64,000 nt of DNA from CAKSFT01 sp045544615 (lineage in GTDB: Bacteria; Bacillota; Clostridia; UBA1381), in contig JAZPZI010000020.1 of assembly GCA_045544615.1 (NCBI GenBank), forward strand, positions 15,652-79,651, in the 5' to 3' direction. The notes under the pieces are model-generated. The model was not told where the DNA came from, did not search any database, and worked only from the letters and a program-made list of their open reading frames with translations. The translations under genes and the position numbers were made by a program. Below are positions 34,021-42,081 of the stretch, in pieces. Position 1 is the first letter of the stretch. Each line of letters begins with the position of its first letter.

Positions 34021-34899
34021 TTATTTTGCCTCCGCCAAAAGCTGTTCGAGCTCACCTTTATTGAATGTATAGCTATTGTCACAAAACTGGCAGGTAAGCT
34101 CCGCCTCGCCCTGCTCATCAATCAAAGCCTTGAGTTCATCCTTGCCGATTGCAATCAGAGCTTTTTCCATTCTCTCCTTTGAGCATTTGCACTCATACTT
34201 CGGCTCAACCGCTTTGTTTTCCATAATCATATCAAACCCTTCGGTGATATGGAAGAATATATCTTCAGCCGACATCCCCGAGCGAATCATTTCAGTAATC
34301 GGCTCTAATGTCTTCATGTGTTCTTCAAGTCTTTCTGCCATATCCTCGGTTGCCTCCGGCATAAGCTGAATCATAAATCCACCCGATGCTAAAACCGAAT
34401 TGTCGGTATCTACTAAAACTCCGAGCGCAATAGCAGTCGGAATCTGCTCACTTCTTGCAAAATAATAGGTCAGGTCCTCGGCAATTTCACCCGTAACAAT
34501 CGGCACCTGCCCTGCATACGGTTCCTTCATACCAAGGTCTCTTATAACATTTAAGTATCCCTTTCCTACCGCACCGCCGACATCAAGCTTTCCCTTTTCA
34601 TTGAGTGGCAGGTCAACAAACGGATTAACAACATAACCTCGTACTCTCGATGCACTGTCGGTCACTGCAACAATACTTCCCAAAGGTCCGTCGCCCTTGA
34701 ACTGGATTGTTGTGGTATCGGTTTCGTTTTTGAGTCCTGCACCGATTATGCTGGCTGCAGTAAGAGTTCTTCCCAATGCCGCAGTCGCAACAGGGTACGT
34801 GTTGTGAATTCTCTGTGCCTCATTTGCAAGATCGGTTGTAACCGCAACAAAAACTCTTATTGCACCGTCTATGCTGTTTCCTCTTAAAAGTGTATCCAT
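34021..34899 (-). CDS. hslO: Hsp33 family redox-regulated chaperone
   Basis: 292 aa. N-terminal Hsp33 fold begins DTLLRGNSIDGAIRVFV, with VGKGYLNVIRDLG and QIPTAIALGVLVD. The C-terminal zinc centre has the CxC...CxxC set (YECKCSKE and TCQFCDNSY), so redox control should be intact. Under oxidative stress the cysteines form disulfides and the protein becomes an active holdase. Length is normal. It lies between rpmH and the cdaA-cdaR genes on the same strand, with a ~140-bp gap to rpmH. Confidence 0.95.
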   Translation of the reverse strand: MDTLLRGNSIDGAIRVFVAVTTDLANEAQRIHNTYPVATAALGRTLTAASIIGAGLKNETDTTTIQFKGDGPLGSIVAVTDSASRVRGYVVNPFVDLPLNEKGKLDVGGAVGKGYLNVIRDLGMKEPYAGQVPIVTGEIAEDLTYYFARSEQIPTAIALGVLVDTDNSVLASGGFMIQLMPEATEDMAERLEEHMKTLEPITEMIRSGMSAEDIFFHITEGFDMIMENKAVEPKYECKCSKERMEKALIAIGKDELKALIDEQGEAELTCQFCDNSYTFNKGELEQLLAEAK

Positions 34900-34925
34900 A
34901 AAAACTCTGTAGTTCCTTTCAAATC

Positions 34926-36101
34926 TTATTTAATCTCTACATCAATAACCGGTCTCTCGGCTGTCATTAAGCTCGATTTTGTAAACTTCACCTTTAGCGG
35001 TATGCTATGCTTTCCGGGCTCATATTCTCTGACATCGGCGGTCAGCACCACATTTCCGGCAGATAACTCTTCTCCTGCTCCCGATACGGTAATGTCAATC
35101 TGTCCGCTTGCCTCAACCGTCTGACCGTCGTTTTTCTCAAACTTTACAGGTACAGTAAGAGTCTTGCTCTCCAGCGGAACTTCCTTTACCTTTACAGTTA
35201 CAGTTTTATATTCACGTGGGATATACACACCTCTGTCAGCAACAAGCGATACTGTATATTCCTTGCCTGCCGACTCGCTGTATTTGACAGTTGCGGTCAC
35301 ATTTGCCACCTCTGTTCCCTCTGCCACGCCTACATCAAGTTCCGAAAAAGTTGCATTCTCAACAATGTATGCCTTGTCATAACCACCATTCACTTCGAAT
35401 GTCACCGGCGTTCTGAGCTTGTTGTAAACGGTGTTTATTACAGTTACCTTGTCAACATTTAAATTGACATTGTTTTTGAAATCAAGCTTTTTGAACTGCT
35501 CGTCCACCGCTACAATCGAGCCTGATGTCTCGGAGTCAACAAGCAAACCATCAATATCAACAAATACTGCCGCATATTTCACCTTTGCAAGGTCGTTTGC
35601 AGTACCTCTGACCTCTGCCTTTTTAACAACCGGTGCCGACTCCACAATCTTTCCCGAATCCTCGGCAGAGCCCGACTGCACCGCAATTACGTCAATTTCT
35701 TTTCTTTGTATTTTCTCAACGGTAACCTTAACAGAAGTCGTTTTTCGCTCGGTGATATATACCGCATTTGTCGAAACATCGTAAGAAACCTTGATGTTAT
35801 ACTCACCAGGCTCTGCGATTTTTGACACATCAGCCATTGCATAGATATTATCCATCGAGTTTATAACATCGCTTCTTTTTCCTCTGACACGAATGCTTGC
35901 CTTGCCAAGCTCGCCCTTATTCGAAACCACCAGGTCATTATTTTCAAGTACAATTTCACCGCTTAGCTGAACAGGGATATCGTTTACTCTTGTCGAGAAG
36001 TTCGCATCCTCAACATTTATTATAATAACCCATACGATGAGCCCCAAAACAGCTGCTGCAATCTTTGATACAAACTTTCTTTCCACATTCAGTTTTTTCA
36101 T
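34926..36101 (-). CDS. cdaR: CdaA regulatory protein CdaR (YbbR-like repeats)
   Basis: 391 aa. One N-terminal membrane segment (KIAAAVLGLIVWVIIINVEDANF) followed by extracellular YbbR repeats, seen as recurring blocks of the type SVKVTVEKIQRKEIDV, PVTFEVNGGYDKAYIVEN and TVKVKEVPLESKTLTVPVKFE. CdaR binds the diadenylate cyclase CdaA at the membrane and modulates its output. The start codon overlaps the cdaA stop by four bases (ATGA). The usual third gene, glmM, is absent here. Confidence 0.92.
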   Translation of the reverse strand: MKKLNVERKFVSKIAAAVLGLIVWVIIINVEDANFSTRVNDIPVQLSGEIVLENNDLVVSNKGELGKASIRVRGKRSDVINSMDNIYAMADVSKIAEPGEYNIKVSYDVSTNAVYITERKTTSVKVTVEKIQRKEIDVIAVQSGSAEDSGKIVESAPVVKKAEVRGTANDLAKVKYAAVFVDIDGLLVDSETSGSIVAVDEQFKKLDFKNNVNLNVDKVTVINTVYNKLRTPVTFEVNGGYDKAYIVENATFSELDVGVAEGTEVANVTATVKYSESAGKEYTVSLVADRGVYIPREYKTVTVKVKEVPLESKTLTVPVKFEKNDGQTVEASGQIDITVSGAGEELSAGNVVLTADVREYEPGKHSIPLKVKFTKSSLMTAERPVIDVEIK

Positions 36102-36943
36102 TTTGAAGCCCCCTTCCAGAACTTAATCTTATCGAGGCTCTTCGGTGCTTCTTTAGGTGTAATTGCTTTTTTAATTGCACGCTTTAACGATTCACCGTCA
36201 AGGTTACGTGTAAGCGTTCCCCTGATTGCCAATGAAATCTTTCCTGTCTCCTCCGATACTACAATAACAAGTGCATCCGATGCCTCAGACATACCGAGTG
36301 CTGCTCTGTGTCTTGTTCCCAACTCACGAGAGAGGTTCTTGTTCTCGGTAAGCGGCAGTACACATGCAGCCGAATAAATTCTGTCGCCTCTGATTATTAC
36401 CGCACCGTCGTGGAGCGGAGTTTTTGGTACAAATATATTCTCTAAAAGTGCCGCAGAGATATGTGAATCAACAACAATACCGTTTTCTGCATACTCTCCA
36501 ACCGCTGTGTTTCTCTCAATGACAATCAACGCACCGATTCGCTCTCTTGACATATTGACAGCTGCCTCGGTTATTTCGGTAATTACCGTCTCTTCTGCCT
36601 CTTCGGTTCTTGTACCCGAAAAATCTATAAGCTTTCCGATTTTGGATGTACCCATCTTCTCGAGCATACGGCGAAGCTCGGGCTGAAAGAGCACAATCAA
36701 TGCAAAAGCACCTATCTGGAGTGTGTTTCTTAAGATATAGTTTACGGCGGTAAGATTTAACCACTCACTTATCGGAAGCGAGAGCAAAATAATAGCAACG
36801 CCCTTCAAAAGCTGACGAGCTCTGGTTTCGTGAATCATCTTCATAAGATAATAAACCAGGAAAATTATAATTAAAATATCTATTATGTCCGAGATCTTCA
36901 TCATCTGAACAAATCGGGTTATATATGTAACAAGTCCGCTCAT
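36098..36943 (-). CDS. cdaA: Diadenylate cyclase CdaA
   Basis: 281 aa. Three N-terminal membrane segments, then the DisA_N cyclase domain with DGA motif (TPLHDGAVIIRGDRI) and RHR motif (LGTRHRAALGMSE). It makes cyclic-di-AMP from two ATP, controlling potassium and osmolyte homeostasis and cell-wall integrity. Start ATG at 36943 with GGGAG upstream. First gene of the cdaA-cdaR unit; overlap of 4 bp with cdaR. Confidence 0.96.
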   Translation of the reverse strand: MSGLVTYITRFVQMMKISDIIDILIIIFLVYYLMKMIHETRARQLLKGVAIILLSLPISEWLNLTAVNYILRNTLQIGAFALIVLFQPELRRMLEKMGTSKIGKLIDFSGTRTEEAEETVITEITEAAVNMSRERIGALIVIERNTAVGEYAENGIVVDSHISAALLENIFVPKTPLHDGAVIIRGDRIYSAACVLPLTENKNLSRELGTRHRAALGMSEASDALVIVVSEETGKISLAIRGTLTRNLDGESLKRAIKKAITPKEAPKSLDKIKFWKGASK

Positions 36944-37062
36944 TTTCCACTCTCCCTATCAATATTATTCCTTATTTTATATTATAGCATAAACCTCAAA
37001 AAAAGAAAAGGGATTTTTAAAAGAAATTTCTACCTTTGAGGGATTTTTTTCGCATGCCTTGA

Positions 37063-37090
37063 TTGACTTTTTTTGAAAATGCAATATAAT
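37063..37090 (+). promoter_or_regulatory. Promoter of the LTA-synthase-like gene
   Basis: TTGACT (37063-37068) and TATAAT (37085-37090), 16-bp spacer, 32 bp upstream of the start codon. Confidence 0.75.
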
Positions 37091-37122
37091 AAAAGTATCA
37101 ATTACGATTGGAGCGACTTTTT

Positions 37123-39093
37123 TTGAAAAAAATCCTTACTTTCCTTGATAAGCAACCGATTGTTTTTACCGTAATCCTGTCGGTTATTCTGAACTTTTTT
37201 ATAGAATGCCTTGCAAGATTTTCAATTTTTGAAACGGTTGCATTCACAATTAAAAACCCGTTTATATTTGTCTATAACACCGTAATAATTCTCTTTACAC
37301 TATCGGTTGCGCTTTATTTTTCGAAGCGGCATTCGGTATATCTTCTGGTTTCATTTTTGTGGGTAACGCTCGGTGTGGTAAACTTTATACTTATGCTACT
37401 TCGTGGTACTCCGCTCTCGGCGGTTGATTTTGTGATTTTCAAAACCGGCATAACCCTTGTTCATCTTTATATCAGCTGGCCGCTTCTGATACTTCTTATA
37501 CTTCTTGCAGTTGGTGCAATAGCAGGAATTATAGCGGTATTTGTAAAGGGTAAAAGCCTGAAACCATCATACATCAAAGCCGTAATCGTGAGCTTGCTCT
37601 GTGCTTTTTCAATAACTATGACATCACAAAAAATCCTCACATCGGAGGAGGTTGTTGCCGCAAACAGAGACCTTGCAAAAACCTATGAAGACTTTGGATT
37701 TGCCTGTTGCTTTTCTTATAGTCTTTTCGGGCAGGGCATCGACCAACCCGAGAACTACTCGCATGAGGCAATCGAAAATATCATATCAACAATAGATGCC
37801 AATACCGACAAAACTCCCGATAAAAAACCGAATATCATATATGTTCAGCTCGAATCATTCTTTAACCCCGAGTATCTCGATATACCGGGTCTGAAATTTT
37901 CGGCTGAACCCATACCGAACTTCAAAGCCATGATGGTTCATTATCCCGGTGGATTTTTGAAAGTTCCTGCATTCGGCGGCGGAACGGCAAATACCGAATT
38001 TGAAGTTCTGACACAGCTGAACTTAAAAAGCTTCGGACTTGCAGAATTTCCATATACAGGCGCCCTGAAAGAACGCTCGGTAGAAACACCTGCTTTTTCA
38101 CTAAAGCCGCTTGGATACACCTCACACGCAATGCACAATCACACCGGAACTTTCTATGACCGTGATATTGTCTACAAAAACCTCGGCTTTGACACCTTTA
38201 CACCGATTGAGTATATGAAAGACGCAGAGCGAAATCCCCAGGGCTGGTCGAAGGACTACATCCTCGAAAATGAGATTATGGGTGCACTCTCATCAACTCC
38301 CGGCAAGGACTTCATTTTTGCAGTATCGGTTCAGGGACACGGTCAGTATCCGTCGGAATTTGACGGCAGGCTCCCGATTGAGGTATCGGGCATAACAGAC
38401 CCCGAAATGAAGACCAATCTTGAATACTATCTCTGGCAGATAAACGAAATGGACGACTTTATCGGAAGGCTTACCCGAACACTTTCAACCCACCCCGAGG
38501 ATACGGTTGTCGTATTCTATGGCGACCATCTGCCCGCTCTTAAAATCGGCGAAGAAAACAGCAAAAATATCGGCCAATACCCGACAACCTGCGACCGATT
38601 CACTACCGAATATGTAATCTGGTCAAACTTTTCACTCGACGGTAAGGATGAGGATATCCCTGCTAACAGACTCACTCCGAGGGTTATGTCACTACTCGGG
38701 ATGGATGCAGGCATTACAACAAAGGTAAATCAAAACCCAAAGCTTTCAGATGCACAGAAAAACTCATATAACAAACTGATTGCCTATGACCTGTTCTATG
38801 GCGAACGCTACATCACAAACACCATAGACCTCACCCCACCACAAATGAAGCTCGGTTACAACGAAATCCTGATTGAGTCGGTCTTTGTTGATGCCGGTTC
38901 GGGATATGTCTCGGGCAAAGGCTTTAACCGATACAGCAAGGTCAATATCGACGGCAAAGAGGTCGATACCGAGTTCGTTTCGGCAGAGCTTCTGAAGTTC
39001 TCCGCAGACGACCTGAAAAAAGGTGATGCGGTATGTGTGACCCAGGAGGCAGAAATCAAGACATTGGGTGCAACAAATACACTCATATATTAA
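37123..39093 (+). CDS. LTA synthase-like sulfatase-family membrane protein
   Basis: About 656 aa. Five N-terminal membrane segments (to ~175), then an extracellular sulfatase/alkaline-phosphatase-type domain: NIIYVQLESFFNPEYL, PAFGGGTANTEFEVLTQ (catalytic Thr in GGTANTEFE), YTSHAMHNHTGTFYDRD, FIFAVSVQGHGQYP and VVFYGDHLPALKIG. Such enzymes transfer glycerol-phosphate from phosphatidylglycerol to wall or lipid acceptors. After the catalytic domain there is a C-terminal extension with an Ig-like pattern (ILIESVFVDAGSGYVSG...). Start: TTG at 37123 has GGAG nine bases upstream; the TTG at 37108 is ahead of that site. Exact polymer is unknown. Confidence 0.9.
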   Translation: MKKILTFLDKQPIVFTVILSVILNFFIECLARFSIFETVAFTIKNPFIFVYNTVIILFTLSVALYFSKRHSVYLLVSFLWVTLGVVNFILMLLRGTPLSAVDFVIFKTGITLVHLYISWPLLILLILLAVGAIAGIIAVFVKGKSLKPSYIKAVIVSLLCAFSITMTSQKILTSEEVVAANRDLAKTYEDFGFACCFSYSLFGQGIDQPENYSHEAIENIISTIDANTDKTPDKKPNIIYVQLESFFNPEYLDIPGLKFSAEPIPNFKAMMVHYPGGFLKVPAFGGGTANTEFEVLTQLNLKSFGLAEFPYTGALKERSVETPAFSLKPLGYTSHAMHNHTGTFYDRDIVYKNLGFDTFTPIEYMKDAERNPQGWSKDYILENEIMGALSSTPGKDFIFAVSVQGHGQYPSEFDGRLPIEVSGITDPEMKTNLEYYLWQINEMDDFIGRLTRTLSTHPEDTVVVFYGDHLPALKIGEENSKNIGQYPTTCDRFTTEYVIWSNFSLDGKDEDIPANRLTPRVMSLLGMDAGITTKVNQNPKLSDAQKNSYNKLIAYDLFYGERYITNTIDLTPPQMKLGYNEILIESVFVDAGSGYVSGKGFNRYSKVNIDGKEVDTEFVSAELLKFSADDLKKGDAVCVTQEAEIKTLGATNTLIY

Positions 39094-39127
39094 AAAAGCT
39101 TGCTCTTTAAAAGAGCAAGCTTTTTTA
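39093..39127. terminator. Bidirectional terminator between LTA-synthase-like gene and pcrA
   Basis: Perfect stem AAAAAAGCTTGCTCTT / AAGAGCAAGCTTTTTT with T-runs on both strands, between convergent stop codons. Confidence 0.93.
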
Positions 39128-41320
39128 ATTATCAACTTTCTCAAGCTTTGCAAATATCGCCATAAGTTGCTTCGTTCCAACACTGTCGAATGCGATTTCA
39201 AGGCGCATATCCTTGCCGAAGCTTTGTGCCGAAAGCACAATTCCTCGCCCGAATTTGCGGTGTTGGACAACATCTCCAACCTTGAAATCCACCGAAGCTC
39301 CCGTATCAACCTTCTTCTCGGGTGACTGATAGAGCTGTGCCCAGAAATTCTTTGTTCCGTCTTCACGTCTTTCTCTTGAAAATTCAGGCCGTGCCGCCTT
39401 CTTTTCGTTCAGACTCTCGGTATATTCCTCCGGCACTTCACGCAAAAATCTCGACGGTACATTAACCGTTGTTCTGCCGTAGATTGTGCGGTGCTCGGTG
39501 TTTGTTATATATAGCTGTTGCTTTGCACGTGTTATTGCAACATAGCACAGTCGTCTTTCTTCCTCAACATCCTCGTCGCTTTCGCATCTGCCCGACGGGA
39601 ACAGTCCTTCCTCCATACCTGTTAAGAACACTATCGGGAACTCAAGTCCCTTTGCACTGTGGATTGTCATCATAACCGCCGCATCCTGGTCTTCGTCATA
39701 CGCATCAACATCGGCTATCAGCGAAATCTCCTCAAGGAGTCCGCCGAGTGTAGGGTCAACATTCTCCTTTGCATACTCGGCTACAACCGTGATAAATTCC
39801 TGCAGGTTCTCAAGTCGGGTTTTCGCCTCAACGGTATCCTCTGCCTCAAGCATCGGTACATATCCACTATCCCGCATAACACGCTCAACAAACGCCACCA
39901 GGTCGTCTGTATCGGATGCCTTTTTCATATCAGAAATAAGCCTTGAAAACTCCACAAGCTTCATCGCCGCACGGGAGAGCTCTGGGTATATATGCGCATT
40001 TTTCACCACTTCCCACACGCTTGTACCCTCGGCATCTGCTATATCTGTCGCCTTGTCCATTGTAGCATTTCCAATACCACGCTTCGGCTCGTTTATTATT
40101 CTTTTCAGGCTCACACTGTCCGCACCGTTATGAATAACACGAAGGTATGCGATTATGTCCTTTATTTCCTTTCGGTCATAGAATCTCAAGCCCGCTAAAA
40201 CCCTATACGGAATCGCATTTCGCATAAGCATTTCTTCTATAACACGGGACTGCGAGTTTGTGCGGTATAAAATTGCAACATCGGAATAATTCGCACCGTC
40301 TCTTACCGCCTCGTCTATCTTTTGTGCAATAAATCCGCCCTCATTATACTCGTTATCGGCACGGAAAAGCTTAACCTTTTCGCCCCTGTCATTCTCGGTC
40401 CAGAGTGCTTTTGCCTTTCTGCCACGGTTGTTCCCGATAACTCCGTTTGCAGTATCTAAGATATTCTGGGTTGAGCGGTAATTCTGCTCAAGCTTTATCA
40501 CCTTTGCATCGGCAAACTCATCCTCAAAACCGAGGATGTTCTGAATGTTTGCGCCTCTGAATTTATAGATACTCTGGTCGTCATCACCCACAACGCAGAT
40601 GTTTCTCGTACCCTGTGCAAGAAGGCTTATCAGCATATACTGAACATTGTTGGTGTCCTGGTACTCGTCGACCATGATATAGCGGAATCTCCTCTGATAT
40701 CTCTCCAGAACATCAGGGTTTTCCGATAAAATTTTTACCGTATTTAGAATTATATCGTCAAAATCGAGAGCATTATTTATCTTGAGCTTTTTCTGATATC
40801 TCGCATAGATTTCAGCGACTCTTTTGTTAAAATAATTGCCTTCATTTACCAGAAGATAATCCTCGGCACTCTGCATATTATCCTTCGCCTTGCTTATAAT
40901 AGATGCAATCATCCTCGGCGGAAACATCTTATCGTCAAGGTCTAAGTCTTTTATACATTCCTTGATAAGCGTGCCGCTGTCTGCGCTGTCATATATAACA
41001 AAATCACGCTCATAGCCCAGAAGATGGATTGTGCTTCTTAAAATTTTAACGCACGCCGAATGGAATGTGCTTATCCACATATCATCCGCTTTTTCGCCGA
41101 GCAGTCGCTCGATTCGCTCATACATTTCCTTTGCCGCCTTGTTGGTAAAGGTTATCGCTAAAATATTAAACGGACTTATATCTTTTTCTTCTATCATATA
41201 TGCAATGCGGTTTACCAAAACGGTGGTTTTTCCGCTTCCTGCACCTGCCAAGACCAGCACAGGGCCCTCGGTTGCAAGCACAGCCTCACGTTGCATCGGA
41301 TTTAAATTACCAAGTTCCAT
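39125..41320 (-). CDS. pcrA: UvrD/PcrA-type DNA helicase
   Basis: 731 aa, typical of PcrA. Superfamily 1 motifs: LNPMQREAVLATEGPVLVLAGAGSGKTTVLV (Q and Walker A), ITFTNKAAKEMYERI, YIMVDEYQDTNNVQY (Walker B), GDDDQSIYKFRGA, LEQNYRST, LYRTNSQSRVIEE, MTIHSAKGLEFPIVFLTG and AITRAKQQLYIT. The C-terminal Tudor-like RNA-polymerase-binding region (VGDVVQHRKFGRGIVLSAQ) is present. PcrA unwinds DNA in repair and replication restart. Start ATG with GGAGG five to seven bases upstream. Normally paired with ligA, which is not next to it here. Confidence 0.96.
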   Translation of the reverse strand: MELGNLNPMQREAVLATEGPVLVLAGAGSGKTTVLVNRIAYMIEEKDISPFNILAITFTNKAAKEMYERIERLLGEKADDMWISTFHSACVKILRSTIHLLGYERDFVIYDSADSGTLIKECIKDLDLDDKMFPPRMIASIISKAKDNMQSAEDYLLVNEGNYFNKRVAEIYARYQKKLKINNALDFDDIILNTVKILSENPDVLERYQRRFRYIMVDEYQDTNNVQYMLISLLAQGTRNICVVGDDDQSIYKFRGANIQNILGFEDEFADAKVIKLEQNYRSTQNILDTANGVIGNNRGRKAKALWTENDRGEKVKLFRADNEYNEGGFIAQKIDEAVRDGANYSDVAILYRTNSQSRVIEEMLMRNAIPYRVLAGLRFYDRKEIKDIIAYLRVIHNGADSVSLKRIINEPKRGIGNATMDKATDIADAEGTSVWEVVKNAHIYPELSRAAMKLVEFSRLISDMKKASDTDDLVAFVERVMRDSGYVPMLEAEDTVEAKTRLENLQEFITVVAEYAKENVDPTLGGLLEEISLIADVDAYDEDQDAAVMMTIHSAKGLEFPIVFLTGMEEGLFPSGRCESDEDVEEERRLCYVAITRAKQQLYITNTEHRTIYGRTTVNVPSRFLREVPEEYTESLNEKKAARPEFSRERREDGTKNFWAQLYQSPEKKVDTGASVDFKVGDVVQHRKFGRGIVLSAQSFGKDMRLEIAFDSVGTKQLMAIFAKLEKVDN

Positions 41321-41393
41321 ATTCCCTCCGAAATTTTTTAAAAATCTATACGATAAGTATAACGTACCGTATATTTTAATTATAGTCTAAAAT

Positions 41394-41741
41394 TTAGTTT
41401 TTCTTTGCAGTTGTTATTGACGCAATCAACTTTCTCCTAATAATACCACAGTTGTTTCTTAATGCTTTATATGCTTCTTCACTTATTTTTTTCTTTCTAT
41501 ATATCAATTCAAGCCAATATTCCGTTTCCGAGCTTTCTTTTAACGCAATCTCCAGTTTGTGTATAAAATCCGCTCTGCTTTGAGCATATTTTGCCTCATG
41601 AATATTTGCACCAATTGAAGATGATGAGCGTAATAATTGATTTACATATACACTACATCCTTTTATATTATCACATATATCTGAAATAGCAAGTGCAAAT
41701 TCTATAGATTCTTCCCTCAATTGATTTTTATTATGCTCCAT
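41394..41741 (-). CDS. Four-helix-bundle protein (S23/Avd-like family)
   Basis: 115 aa, start ATG at 41741 with GGAGAAGG just upstream; the frame remains open upstream through the hairpin array but that is not protein-like. Matches the four-helix-bundle (23S rRNA intervening-sequence protein) family: REESIEFALAISDICD, VYVNQLLRSSSSIGANIHEA, KLEIALKESSETEYWLELIYRK and EAYKALRNNCGIIRRKLIASI. Relatives include the Avd accessory proteins of diversity-generating retroelements and proteins encoded inside rRNA intervening sequences; most bind nucleic acid. It sits right beside a remarkable hairpin array (41756-41954), which may be its target. Function of the stand-alone form is unknown. Confidence 0.88.
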   Translation of the reverse strand: MEHNKNQLREESIEFALAISDICDNIKGCSVYVNQLLRSSSSIGANIHEAKYAQSRADFIHKLEIALKESSETEYWLELIYRKKKISEEAYKALRNNCGIIRRKLIASITTAKKN

Positions 41742-41755
41742 ACCTTCTCCTCTTG

Positions 41756-41954
41756 TCGATATGCAATCTCCGATTGCTCGATATTTTTGCTGTCGCAAAA
41801 TCGATATGTTTTTCGTTACACTGAAAAACTCGATATGATATAAATCTCGTTGCCAAAGGCAACATATCGAGCCGTAAGGCATATCGAGTTCCATCGGAAC
41901 ATATCGAAAATCTCGCAAGAGATTTATATCGACGATTTCATCTTTGATGAAATC
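41756..41954. repeat. Tree-like hairpin array with constant heptamer spacers
   Basis: Eight perfect small stem-loops are separated by a fixed heptamer: TCGATAT at 41756, 41778, 41801, 41830, then its complement ATATCGA at 41864, 41881, 41901, 41926. Stems: GCAAT/ATTGC (41763), TTTTGC/GCAAAA (41785), GTTTTTC/GAAAAAC (41808), GTTGCC/GGCAAC (41849), GCC/GGC (41871), GTTCC/GGAAC (41888), AAATCTC/GAGATTT (41908) and, outside the last heptamer, GATTTCATC/GATGAAATC (41934-41954). Heptamers pair left with right (41756 with 41926, 41778 with 41901, 41801 with 41881, 41830 with 41864), giving a trunk with opposite side hairpins at each level. The rest of the gene-free stretch, 41955-42081, is AT-rich with nothing recognised. 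Confidence 0.9.
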
Positions 41955-42081
41955 ATTATAACACACTTTCAAAAAAAATTCTACATATATTTACAACAAT
42001 TAAAAAAATTTCACCTGTCTTCTTTCCAGTATATCTTTTTTCGTTTGCGGAAAAGTTAATTTTGAAGTGAGGTGTTTTAAA

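Noticed and set aside
41756..41954. CRISPR array
   Set aside because: The repeated unit is only seven bases, flips orientation midway, and the intervening units are self-complementary hairpins of 10-22 nt rather than ~30-nt unique spacers. No cas genes are near.
41394..41972. 192-aa form of the four-helix-bundle protein
   Set aside because: The upstream 77 codons run through the hairpin array and read as low-quality sequence; a good ribosome site precedes the internal ATG at 41741.
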